Origin: Perilla frutescens | Taxonomy: Eukaryota; Streptophyta; Magnoliopsida; Lamiales; Lamiaceae | Reading direction: 5' to 3' | Assembly: GCA_026008535.1 (NCBI GenBank) | Contig: BRKX01000006.1 | Span: 49,402,664 to 49,466,663 of the forward strand | DNA length: 64,000 bases | The notes under the pieces: model-generated | What the model saw: the letters and a program-made list of their open reading frames with translations, nothing else | Databases searched by the model: none | What the model was told of the DNA's origin: nothing | Translations under genes and position numbers: made by a program | Shown: positions 47,841 to 60,062 of the stretch, one piece after another | How positions within the stretch are numbered: position 1 is the stretch's first letter | Layout of the letters: the number at the start of each line of letters is the position of its first letter

Positions 47841-49110
47841 TTACAAAGTATTTCAATGACTTTATCAAATACAATAATGATGTGACATCTACGATAAAAT
47901 CACTATATCTAAAATTTTATTTATCTCTCTTTATTAATTTTAAAAGATATACAAAAATTATATAACTCATGATGTAATGAAACTTAGAGCCAATTTTCAT
48001 GCAAGTTATAGTAGCTCATTTTAATTTTATTCAAACTTCTAACATTTATATATACATATAAATATATCAATAATTCAATATAAAAATCTAAATGAACAAA
48101 CAACTGAGTAAAAGCTATATTATAAAATGTCATACCACATTATATAACTGATGCATGCAAAATACATTTGAGCACACAATACAAACAAAATGTACAATAC
48201 TTCTTCAGGTGGAAGAAAAACATCTATCAATTTTCTAAAAAAAAAAATAGTGCATCCAAGTAAGCCCATAAAAGGCATATCATTTTCTTATGTTACAATA
48301 TGGCTCAGTAAATAGAGACCAAGTAAACATGACCTACAAATATATAAATATACATATTGCTAATTTAAGACAGTAGATGAAACCCTATGCATGTCACATG
48401 ATGTCAGCGCCTCCGCTATCTCTTCTAAATATTTCTCGAACATTCTTCTTCATTTATTATATTCTCATCTTCTAATCTCTCATATGTTCTCTCTCGTCAT
48501 TGAAAGTCTACAAATGATCGACTGGTCTATCTTCTTCCAAAAATATTAAAATAGAAAAAGATCCAAACAGATCCACTATCATTACTTAAACTTGCGTTTT
48601 GAAATATAATAACTATTTTTAAAATAACAAATGAATTTTTGATATAAAATAATTGGCATATACCTAAAAAAAAAAAAATTGGCATAATAATTTTCCAAAA
48701 TTAGATTTGAAATTTCTTAGTCATAATTATACATACTCTTATATATCTATTTTATTAATCAGTAAATTATCGATGCATTATCCAACCAATATATACCATA
48801 TATATATATGTATATGTATATATGTGTGTGTGTGTGTGTGTGCATATCAAATATGTATGTTCATAAAATTAAATACACATGTGCAGCTATATATAAATAA
48901 TTTAGATTTTAAAATTTGAATTTCAAAGTGGGCTCCAGTAATAGTTGTAGAGCGGACTGATTTTGTCCATAAAGTTGATGGCTGACAAACCTTTTCAGAA
49001 AATAAAATAAAATAATTAAAAAATTAATTTTTGCATGGTTATTATGGATGTGATTGTTTTGAGCGGGAAGAGGAAGGAATGGGCGGGATTTTTTTTGGCT
49101 AGACTACTTT

Positions 49111-49147
<37 letters not shown>

Positions 49148-49345
49148 TATAGATGTGCTAAAGTAATGGGAACATAAAATATTTACACCGTGCCTAATTA
49201 ATTTATTTATTTTATTATTTCATTTCTTGCAGACCACATTTAATTTGACAAATGAGATAATAGGTCTAGGCAGATTTGTTTCGTCGTGGACTCGTGGGTT
49301 GGATTTTCCGAAGTGCAAAGATGAAGCATGGTCAGAGTCTCATAG

Positions 49346-49381
<36 letters not shown>

Positions 49382-51671
49382 AAAGAAATGATTAACTCGT
49401 TCCAATTTCCATATTCAGAGATTAAAATGAATAGCACTAGGAAATTATTGAAACCTTAACTTCAATCACTGCACATTCCGAAATTTCCCCAAGTAATCAA
49501 ACAACCCAACTTTGCGGCGACAACCCAAACAAATTGAAGCCACAATCCACCCAGCTGTGACCACAGAGAGCGGGGGAGGACGGTCGCGTGTGCGGCGGCC
49601 GAGGCAAGGCAGTCTCATCCTCTAACCCCACTGAAAATTTGACATCATGAACAAAACGAAATAGAGAAAACGGCGTTTAACTCTCTTTCGTCAGTGAAAG
49701 GTGTATTCCTACCCTTTTACATAGTTTATGTGTTTATTTATATGTACCAAAATAATTTTAAGTCTTTGAATGAGATTTTTGAAATAGTTTAAGGATGTTT
49801 TTGGATCTTTATCTTAAATAAAATGTATAAAAATATCAAAATTGTCCGCTTAAAATTTTCATTATTAATTTGAAGTCATAATTATATTTATTTAAAAAAA
49901 AACTTGAAAGTTGAAACCATGAAATGACGGACGAATATTTTCATCTTTAGATTTTTCAGTTTATGGTTATTTATTTATATTTTTTTAGATTTGGAATTAT
50001 ATAACAATATTAATAATTTTGAAAAAAAAAATCATGCTAATTGACTAAATTGTCCCTGCAAATGAGAGGGAAAAACTATATTCCACAACTCTATTATTAT
50101 GTATACATATACCATAGGTGCGATGCACACATTGAATGTTATTAAAAAAATATTTATGTACAATAATAAAAATATATTCAATCATTAATTTAGTATATAA
50201 ATATATGAATTATATCGACTGAATTATGAAATACATGTGTATTTTCAGGATTGGAGAAATCGAGATGGGCAGCTGCTTAGGTGCTAAACAGTCCTTAGTC
50301 ATGCCGGAAACACCCAAGTTGGGGTAAAATCAAGGAGGTTGAGTCCTCATTACCCAGATTCAATTAATAAATATATTTAACAATTAATTGCAAAGTTCAA
50401 TTAATCTATTTAATTAAAAAATGTAAGTATATTTAATTTAAAATCAACTTAAAAATTAAACATATTTTAAAGTAATGTATTTAAATTATTTTATTTGAAA
50501 TTTTAATATATGTAATATTAAATTAAAATATAATCAATTTTCAAAATATTACAGTTGATCTTAATTGAAAGATGGAAAGACCAATTTTGAGCCTCATAAT
50601 TTATAGTTTGTTCATGCATAACAATCTTTGTAAGTTCTTCAATTTGGGATGAATCTTGTTTGAAAAATAAAATTATGTGTTTTAACTATTTAAAATATAT
50701 TTAAAGTTGATAACTTTAATATGTTAACTTCAAAATTGTAAAAATATTTCACACTAAATTGATCAGTTCAATTAATACATTTAATTTGAAAATTTAAATA
50801 TATTTAATTGAAATTTTTGGTTGTGGATCTTAAAATTTTAATATATTTAATTAACTTAAAAATAATAAAAAAATATTTTAAATTAATATATTAGAATATT
50901 CAGGATTAATAATTAAAATAATAATAATTAACATAAAATTGTGTTCCATCATAAAAAAAAAGTTATCGAACAATTTTACATATAGATCAACAGATTAAAG
51001 GCCACAAATTTTGACATTAGTTTTTTCAACTTATGTTCAAAATAATTTTGGATAAAAAATAGTGTTTTTGCAAAATAAAAAAAAAATTATAATATGAAAT
51101 TTGATTATTGAATGACTATATTATTAACTAACTATGTGATATAAATATTACATTTTTATTTATAGAAAATGCATTTAAGAGGAAGAACTCAATATTTCTA
51201 TTAATAATGACTATCTTACTTTAACTTTTAGATATAGTAGTATAAATACACATGAATAATTGGGGCCCGACCCATCGTCAATACCTAACTCCGATCTAAT
51301 GAACCAAATATGTAATTAGATGTAATAATTTTATCAAAATGGTCTAATCAAGCTCATCCAACAAAACAAACATGGCCGAAAGAAATAAGGCAATATTTCA
51401 AATCATGAACGACTATTGAATGCAAATCGTGTATGAATCACTTGCATTTTTTTCATGTAAAATGATTCATTTGATTCTAAACTATTAAGTCATGTTTTAT
51501 TGAGCTCCCGAAATCTGATCATGTTACACACTAGGGCTATTGAACTTTATTTTTTTTCATTACATTAAACTTATTTTATAACTTCTTGAAAATATTTATA
51601 TTAGTTTTAGCGTATATATATACGGTTTGGATTACTGTCATCAAAAAGTGAATAAGAAAAAAGGGAAATCA
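46031..51671. other. Long AT-rich gene-free region
   Basis: No credible gene. Microsatellites include (TA)n near 47810-47838, (TG)n near 48822-48841, (TA)n near 49115-49143 and (CT)n near 49348-49380. GTGCGATGCAC near 50119 and CGCGCGTTGCGCAG near 46464 recall Helitron hairpins. A modestly GC-rich patch lies at 49555-49610. Confidence 0.5.
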
Positions 51672-51679
51672 CATTAAAT

Positions 51680-52545
51680 CAATGTTTTTAAATCTGGATT
51701 GGACCGACTAGTCCGACTGATTTAACCGCAAATTAGTCATGTGTCCGATCCGGTTATATATGATTTCTAAGTTGAAAATGACCCGCAGTGAACTGATCAA
51801 AAATCGGTCGAACCGATCAAACCGGTTAATATTTAATTCTTACACGCGTAAGGAGCATTCGAACCCACAATCTCCACAAAAAATACACAATTTTGTATTA
51901 TACACTTAACTAATTATGCTAATTCATGTTTTTATTATTTTTTGGATATTAATAATGTGTGTGTGTGCGCGCGCGCGCGCAACTTGAAAATAACTAAATT
52001 TCGTTTTAATTAAAATCAATGTTTAGTATATAATTAAAATAAATGTTTAAAATACATCTAATTTATCATTTTAGTTAAAATAAATGAAGAGAATAAATAA
52101 AATATAAAATAGTGACTTATAAAATAAAGATGAACAATGTTTTAATTGTTATTAATAATACAATATTCTTTATAAATAAAATTAATATTTAAGTTTTTGA
52201 CATTTAATTATATATCTTCTCATAATCTAATATTTTGATGTTCTATGTTTGTTTTAATTTTATAATTACTATATTTTTAATTGTTTAACTTATGAAAAAA
52301 TTATCGATAAATACTTTATTTACTTAGCATTGATATAAATTAAGTGCATTTTTTAAACTTAGTTTAATATATTTATCATGATACAAGTTTGTTTATTTTA
52401 TTTTATAGTTTAACCTGTATATAGATAAAATATAAATAAATATCATATAACAGATCATCCGATTTTTTTAAAACGGTTCAACCAGTCAAACCAGTAACCT
52501 AGTAAATTGATCGGTTCGATGTCCGATCCAAGTTTAAAAACATTG
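51680..52545. mobile_element. Non-autonomous hAT-like DNA transposon (866 bp)
   Basis: Ends are inverted repeats: CAATGTTTTTAAATCTGGAT on the left and, read inward, CAATGTTTTTAAACTTGGAT on the right. Flanking octamers are CATTAAAT (51672-51679) and CATTAGAT (52546-52553), one mismatch apart, which fits an aged 8-bp hAT duplication. Subterminal zones are rich in CCGGTT/AACCGG words. No coding capacity. A TG/CG alternating tract lies at about 51956-51980. Confidence 0.8.
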
Positions 52546-52553
52546 CATTAGAT

Positions 52554-53992
52554 ATGAAATAGACCATTAATGTTTGTAGATGTAAAATATGCATGAAATC
52601 AATTTCATATTGTAGTTCAGACTCCGACGATATGCATCAACAAACAAAAAAATTATGAAGCCGAAGAGCATTGAAGGTCTTCGTGTTGGTGACTAATTGG
52701 GCTCCAACAATCAAGTTAGATATTTAATATAAAGAATGAGATTGAAAATGAAAGACAAAAAATGAAATTAGAAATAACATAATTCTCCTTCTCAAATCCT
52801 CCATTTTAGTTTTCTTTATATTCTCATATATTGATGTCTTCCCCTCGTCCACTAGCCTCTTTTCTTGAAGACTCGGGTGTTGGATTTAATCACATAAACA
52901 TGTAAGTTCATTGACACGAGATTAAATCCCTAATCATGAAATATGTATGTCGAAATCGCTGAGACACAAAATAATTAAATTGAATGCGGAAGCGTACTTG
53001 AATCATAAATTCTTTATGTCTTTATTGTTGAATCCGGTGTTGAATTTTGTTATTGATCTTCCAAACGAACGATATCACATTTATTTTGTTTTATGTAGAA
53101 GGAATACATATTGCAGGAATGAAGAACCATCATTTGGGGACCATAACACTAAATATATAATTGTGTATAGTTGTGATTTTCAATTTGGTCCGTTAACAAA
53201 TTGAATATCTCCTTATGGTATTTACACATTTATTTCATGATTATCTGATACCTTTAATAGCCCATAATTAAACTTTAGTACATCACTTTAATTGGACTTG
53301 TCATAAAACAACTATACACATTTTATTTTATATATGTAAGTTCGCCAAATGGAAATTTTTCAACATCGGGAGTCTCGTTATCTATGGACTAAGTTCATAC
53401 CAAATTTGAGCATCTTCCCCTAACTGCTTTAGATCCTTCATACTTAATATTTGATCTGTTCTCCTCTAGGATTAGACCGATAGACCGACTCTAATTTTTT
53501 ATTGAACCTTTTATTCTAACACATTACTGGGCCGACCATTTTTTGTCATAACATTGCTTAAACTATGTGCTCACACTAAAAATTAGTAAGAAACTTATGT
53601 TCAATAAAGGCACACCATCGTTTAACACGCGCAAAATACAATTCATAAGTGTTGTGGCAAGGAACATCGAAGAACGAACAGACACCACCTCTCCGGTGTT
53701 TCTCACCATAACCTCTTTGAAAGCGCAAAATTTGTGCACTGTTGTTCTCACTTGTGTTCAGATGATAAGTGTTGTGAACATTAACATGATCAACAAATAA
53801 ATAAAGCTAGTAAAGAACACGGTAAAGTGATTACCTAGTTCTAATAAATCAACATACTTTGGGAGCCTTAATCCAATGTTCTCAATCCACTAATCATATG
53901 CAAAAATCATACTATGTCACTTACACGTTGAACTATCTTCAAGCGTTACCCATTCTACCATTTGAACCATCTTATGTGAATTGATGTGTAGA
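52554..53992. other. Intergenic DNA, right half probably LTR-derived
   Basis: No gene. From about 53200 the sequence looks like an older LTR; the part ending at 53992 (ATGTGAATTGATGTGTAGA) appears to continue at 57477 (GTAGGTTCCCCTTACACAC) once the element between is removed. Confidence 0.4.
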
Positions 53993-56056
53993 TGATTGGT
54001 TCTGGTTTGTCCTACGCAAACTACTTCGATCTGGACCCGCAAGAGAACGGGGTCGATTGTATAACGGAGGTGGGTTGTGTCTCTCGAGGAAAGATTCGTC
54101 TGGGCAATTACCTTTCTATGCTATAATTGTTGACATCCACAAAAATTTAAATACAACCTAAACACTCTAAACAAGGGTTGGAAGAGTTTGTCTAAACTAT
54201 CAATAAAACAAGTAAAATTATCTAGCAGCACCAACAATAGCAAAGATAAAGGAAAATATTATGAAAAGAGCATTAGGGTGTAGATTCTCTCATTGGTTTC
54301 TTCCCTAGTTTATTTCAAGTTGATTATGTTAATCCTGTATGTACAATAGACCCCTTCAATTGGTTTAACTTCACTTACTGTCACCGTCGATCCATTAAAC
54401 CCCATCGACTATATCATACTATCCATTAGGCTTATGTACCCAGTCCACCTAAAGACTAACAATTAGGCTTACGAAACCCGATTCACCTAACGTTGAATGA
54501 ACCTAAGTCGGGTTCTAAAGTCTCCTCTCGGTCTCATCTAGAGCTTAGCAATGCTAAGTAGTGGCCAAGTACTCAATATAAACAAGCACAATTCCAACAA
54601 CAAGAAACCAACCATCACAAGCATGGATCGAACCCAAATCGATCATCTATCCCCTAATGAAGGAACTACCCCATCATCATGCTCAAGACAACATAAACAT
54701 CATAAAAGTTCTTCATTTTATAAATCAAAGGTAAATAAAATACAACTCCTACAATATTGTTGTCTCGGGAGTTTTTAGGACAATCCCCACAAATAAGCTA
54801 AGCTAAGGAAAGAAATACCAAAAAGGGGATCCTCGAGCAAGCCTAGTTTCCGCGGACAGATTGAAGTCGGATTCCTCTTCACGTGCCTCTTCCTTGAGCT
54901 TGAGCTTCCTTGCCCCTTCTCCTCATCTTCTCTCTCTCTGGAACGATGGTGTTGGTGGATGGTGAAGTGTTGAAGAGGGAAGTTGTCAATTTCCCCCTCT
55001 AAATATGGAGTGAGTGGTGAAAAGTGAAGTCTTGGGGGGGGGGGGGGGGAATGCATCCACAATCCCCCCAGGGGTGTGTTGAGAAGTGAGAACTCATGAA
55101 TGGATGGAGATGGTGGATGATTTATTTGTTAATGAGAGAGAAAAGTAAAAGGTGGAGTTATTGCTTGATAGTTCTCCCAAACTCCTCCTGCTCCTAGTCT
55201 AGAACCGTGTGCATTTATTCTCCAGCTGGCCAGCATTAAAGAAGAGATCTACCGAAGATACAATCTAAAACTGATCGAACTGGAGCTCGAACTGATCGAG
55301 GGAAGCAAAATTGATCGCGGAAGGCTCGAACTGACTGACCGGCAGTGTGCCGCGCGCTCGCGGGGCTGGAGAGGCACGTGCTACGCGCCAGCGGGTCACC
55401 GCGCGCTCACACGGGTTGGCCGCCGCTCGCTCGCGGCAGTCGTGCCCCCGTGGGGATGCTGTGCCGTGGGTGCTCACGTGCGGCCGCAGGGCTTGCGCGC
55501 CGGCGGGGCCCTTCAACTGCGGCTCCAGCTTTTCTCTTCAGTTTTGTTCATCAATTGGCTTTCGATTCAGTTTCAGTCGGCCTTCATCAGTTGGAGACTT
55601 CAACTGATCCCATCAGTTGTGGTTCAAGTTTAGCTCCAGCTTCTTTTGGCTCCAGCTTGAAATCTTCAATTCTCCTCCGGCTCAGCTCTTGGTTCTTCAG
55701 TTGTAGCTCCCATTCTTCAGCTGCAGCTCTAACTTTTCAGTTTGACCCCAAAACTGATCAGTTCTGGGTGCGACTTGGGCTCGGCAACCAGCTAAGCAAA
55801 GCGGGTGATTTAGGACCTATCACAAGCTAGAGCTTCAGTTGGGAGCTTCAGTTTGGGAGCTTTGCCTCCTAGCCACTTTTTGGCCATAAAATTCTGCTTT
55901 TTGACACAAAAGCTCAAGTATTGTACAAACTTGGCCTAACTCACCAAAAGAGCAAACGTGAAGGAAATAACATAAGAACATCACGGAAACAAAGGAAAAA
56001 CACATACCAAAGATACTAAATTCCTACGATAAAATAGGACAAATATACACCAATCA
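53993..56056 (-). repeat. Complete LTR (2,064 bp) of the minus-strand element
   Basis: Bounded by TGATTGG and CCAATCA, a perfect 7-base inverted pair. It includes a run of G at 55034-55049 and a GC-rich patch at 55330-55510. Open frames over the GC-rich patch exist on both strands and carry no domain. Confidence 0.75.
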
Positions 56057-57381
56057 ACTCCCCCATATTTAAACATTTGCTTGTCCTCAAGCAAACAAAA
56101 TTATTCAAGACATGAAGCAAGAAGGAATTGCCCCCAAGAAGTTCATGCACACTAGAACATTCAACATCATTTCAAACTAGAAAGCTTATCATCGAGGAGA
56201 ATAACACATTTATTAAACAAGGCATGTGGCTCGTCTAATGAAAATAAGTAGGCAAGATGTTCTCAAGGCAAAATGCAACACTTATCCTGTAGAACATTCC
56301 TCTCACTAACTCCCCCACACTTTATGCAAAAATAACCCGGGAATGCACCCAAAGGATATAATTCTTTAGGTGAAATCATCGGGGTAAACCGAGCTTCGTA
56401 ACGTGGTTTTCCATACTCATCATGGATAGATTCAAAGGAATGACACACATGATAGGAGTAGAATCCAAAATGCAATCCCGTTTATCACAATAATTAAACA
56501 AGAGAACGTGGATCAAACTTCACAAGGTATAGTCCTTAGGAATAAAATCACCAGTGTCCTTGTATGGTTTCCCATGCTCATAGTCGACTTAGACGACTAG
56601 AGGAGCAGAAATTCTTATTATCCTCGCTTTTATTTAAACATACATTTTATACACATTTTTCATATTTTTTTTATATATAAATAATGATAGGAACTTAGAG
56701 GAGAGAATGATTTTTCAAGCATAATTGACACTTTTGACAAGAGAACGGAACAAGCCTTTAAATTCTTAGAGGACGAGACCCCACAACACAAATCATCTAA
56801 GTATAATCATTCTCAAGACAACTCACATTCTACAATGAAATAATGAGAATCATTTCATGCAATATGATCATCTTAACAATAATCTCTTGAAGATTCATAT
56901 TCCAAATAACCAAGTTTGACAATTAGACAAGATAAATCATGCTAAGTGCGGGTTTCAACAATAATACACAAAACATAATCAAGAAAAAATGAAAATGACA
57001 CATGACAATTTCCAAACTAAAATTTTAAAATCCAACATAATACAACAAAATCCAACATAAATTCAAGAATACAATCATAAAAAACATAAAATACATAATC
57101 ATAAAAACACAAGTTCACCCCCCACACTTAAATCATGCATTGTCCTCCATACAAGAAATAGAGGGAAGAGAAAACATTACAGAATGTAGAAGACCGACAA
57201 CAGGCGCAGGTTTTGCTCTGGTGGTTGATAAGGTGGTGGAGGTGGCTGTGGAGCTTATGAGGAGTTAGGGTGGAACTGGACTATTTATTTATAAGGTGAG
57301 AGTGCAGCGTTCGTGGAAAGTTCCGCACTCGCGGAGGGAGTCGAGCAAGTGAAGGCCCGCGCTCGCGATGAGAAAACGTAA

Positions 57382-57476
57382 AGAAAATAACATAAAAACA
57401 TCACGAAAACAAAGGAAAAACACATACTAAAGATACTAAATTCCTACGATAAAATAGGACAAATATACACCAATCA
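57382..57476 (-). repeat. Truncated second LTR of the minus-strand element
   Basis: Repeats 55963-56056 with few differences (for example shared AAATTCCTACGATAAAATAG), then diverges completely upstream. The rest of this LTR has been lost or replaced. Confidence 0.75.
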
Positions 57477-57656
57477 GTAGGTTCCCCTTACACACAAGAT
57501 ATGTTTTGTTCTTACAAGTAATATCTCCCGAGATACTTCTAATTCACTCAAACACCTTAGTATTAGACCAAGTATCTAAACACTTTTCATTAGACTCCAT
57601 GTTAAAAACTAAAGCGAACAACTCTAGATATGACCAAAAACCTCAATATATTTTCC

Positions 57657-57877
57657 CTTTGGTGATGATCTAGTGGTGGAGTAGTGTTTTCTAAAGGCCA
57701 AAGGTCTCAAGTTCAAATCCCACCACCAACACCACTAGGTGTGAGCCTATCACACATGATTTTCCAAATGTGGTTTACCTCCCCAGTGTGGTTTGCAGGT
57801 TATTATACAGGAATGAGGTTTACCCAGTGCACATTTCGGTAGCAGCTGCAGGTTATCCTCGACGTAAAAAAAACCTC
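57657..57877 (+). mobile_element. tRNA-derived SINE
   Basis: Box A-like TGATCTAGTGG at 57666-57676 and box B-like AGTTCAAATCC at 57710-57720 form an internal Pol III promoter. The body continues with CACCACTAGGTGTGAGCC and ends GGTTATCCTCGACGTAAAAA. It matches the minus-strand SINE at 40349-40613. AAAAACCTCA before (57636-57645) and after the tail could be a target duplication, which would move the 5' end slightly. Confidence 0.8.
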
Positions 57878-58147
57878 ACGCTCAGAACACGTAGAGTATT
57901 AAAAATATATATCTTGAATTCTTCAATTTGATCCATAGCTCAAACTAATTATGATCATTTTTTTATCAAAGAGTAACTTGTCGTATAGTCAATTTCCTTG
58001 TAGAGATAAGGATCCTTGTTTGAGTAGTACTTTCCTTGTTGACCATATCTTTCATTCTTTAGTATCTTTATGCTAAATCTTTATTTGTTGATCTTGGTGA
58101 ATCTTCTAGGTGGCTTCTATGACAAGTCATCATCATATATCTTCTCT

Positions 58148-58257
58148 ATTTTTTTACTCACACTCCCGACCCGACCTGTGGTATTGACGAGATTCGAATC
58201 CGTGACCTTTGGTCTTCAAGCAACCTCACTCCACCACTAGGTCATCCCCACCGGAAC
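58148..58257 (-). mobile_element. Short tRNA-derived SINE with 15-bp target duplication
   Basis: On the minus strand box A is TGACCTAGTGG and box B GATTCGAATCT, with an A-rich tail. TCATATATCTTCTCT flanks it exactly at 58133-58147 and 58258-58272. The body is about 110 bases and differs from the other two SINEs outside the promoter boxes. Confidence 0.9.
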
Positions 58258-59521
58258 TCATATATCTTCTCTTTTTAATCATTCTAGATACAACATTTAA
58301 TTAATCTCTAATTAAATTTTGAATTCTGAAGTAGAGTGAAATCCTTCTGGATGTAATTTTTAAATAATCTCCAATTAAATCTGAATTCTGAAGTAAAGTG
58401 TTGTATCTTGTGATGAACACCCTGATGAACATGTTGTTGAATATCAACTCTGAAGTCTTATGTCTTCAATTGGTGGTCTTAAATATAATTCTGAACATCA
58501 TTTATGAAGTCTTCATGTTATGAACTGGTGTTTGTGAACATAGTTATGAACATCGATCCTGAAGATTTCATATATTTAACTAATATTTTTCATATATGCA
58601 CATCGGATTTAACAAACATCATCCAAATCTTCATTATGAACACTCGAAGTCAAACATATGATTTTCCAAAAATAATGATAATCTCAAAATGTGCTCATTT
58701 TGCGCTAACCATTTTATTTTTCCTTATCTGTGCAAGTCGATGGTGGCCATGGATCCTGTTCTAACATAATTGTGATCAGTGCTCAATCTAACCATTACAA
58801 TAATACCATTAGAGTGCCGGAAGGTCCCGTGACTGGATCGAGGGCCAAGAAATTCAAAAAAGTCCTCAATGGACTTATCCAAGAAGTATGGGATCAAGAA
58901 ATATCAAGAAAACCAGTTGAGGGAGTTAAGCCCGAGCCTACGTGCAAAACGACAATTGCTACAAAGGAGCGGGCTGAATAAGCAAGTGCTGACATGGCGC
59001 CACGTGAAGATGTGGAGACGTGGAGTGCCACGTAGATTAGTGGAATATTTAATTAATTTTCGGATTTATTTGTTATGCTAGTTTCCTAGTTGGTTTAGAA
59101 CTGTTTTTGGGCTTATTCTAGTTTCCTAGTAGGTTTAGAACTCTAATAGGGTTTACTTACTTTTGTTCCAACCTATTTAAAGGTGGAAAACATTAATTTT
59201 GGGACACAATTCAGATTATTCATTAAAAAAACGTGAGTATTAATATTTTCTCTCTACGAGATTTATCCAAGTTTCACAATATATCATGAGATTCAATCTG
59301 ACTTATCAGACGGGTTCATCATCCTCATTTGTGGCATCTTCAACATTCAATCCAAGTTTGTGTTTCCATTCGATAGCGGGTTGCGGATTTCAATTAATTC
59401 GTGGTTCAACATTATTGCGAGGCTAGGGTTTGGAAGATCCATCCATTCCGTTCGTGTAACCTGATACTCCTGGGAAAATAACTGTTGTCTTTATCATTGT
59501 GCCGGTGAGGATCGCATCAAG

Positions 59522-59535
59522 TGGTATCAAAGCTT
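59522..59535 (+). other. Primer-binding site, initiator Met tRNA type
   Basis: TGGTATCAAAGCTT matches the usual plant form TGGTATCAGAGC complementary to the 3' end of initiator Met tRNA, with one substitution. It starts two bases after the likely LTR end. Confidence 0.8.
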
Positions 59536-60062
59536 TAGCTTTGTATCAGGTTCCATCTATTTGTATTTTAATTTTTTATCTAATTTGATTTTCAGTACTT
59601 CTCACAGTTTAAAAAAAACAAAAAAAAATCAGCAAAAAAAAGAAGGAAACAACAACTTGTTCAAAAAAAAACAATAAAAAAACACTGAAAAAAAGTGGCG
59701 AGAAAATTTCTTTGAGCTCTTATTATTGCAATTGCTGTTTTGGATTGTCGGAGACGTGATTTGTTACATGGGGGTGAACTTTTAGATAGTTGATTGACTC
59801 AAATTGGTATATTTGTGAATTTCCAGATTCATCTTTGGAGAGGAAATTGAGAGTGTAGAAATCTGTTAGGGATTCATCTAGAGTGAAGATATAACTTTTG
59901 TTAGGTATCTAGTTTTCTTTGTTTACAGTTTCGTATTTTCTTTATAATCAGTTCCGTTTCTTCCTAAAAAAGAGGCAAAAAAACGAAAAGAAAAGAAAAG
60001 AATAACAAAAGACCAAAAAAAAGAAAAAGAAAAGACCGAAAAAGGGGCCGAAAAAAAAGATT

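Larger units (their letters stand above)
53993..57476 (-). mobile_element. Internally deleted LTR retrotransposon, minus strand
   Basis: A full LTR (53993-56056) and a fragment of the other LTR (about 57382-57476) share their outer 95 bases and both end ACACCAATCA. On the minus strand the sequence before the full LTR is ATGGGGGAGT, a good polypurine tract, which fixes orientation. The spacer includes, on the minus strand, GGACAATGCATGATTTAAG then TGTGGGGGG, a phrase often found in Athila/Tat-type elements. No gag or pol remains. Flanking pentamers are GTAGA and GTAGG. Confidence 0.7.

Noticed and set aside
54775..55062. Minus-strand 95-residue ORF
   Set aside because: Lies wholly within the LTR, over a G-run and low-complexity sequence.
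55345..55830. 161-residue ORF
   Set aside because: Sits in a GC-rich patch of an LTR, with comparable frames on the other strand and no recognisable domain.
57666..57720. tRNA gene
   Set aside because: Box A and box B are present but no cloverleaf can be drawn, and the body continues to an A-tail; it is a SINE.
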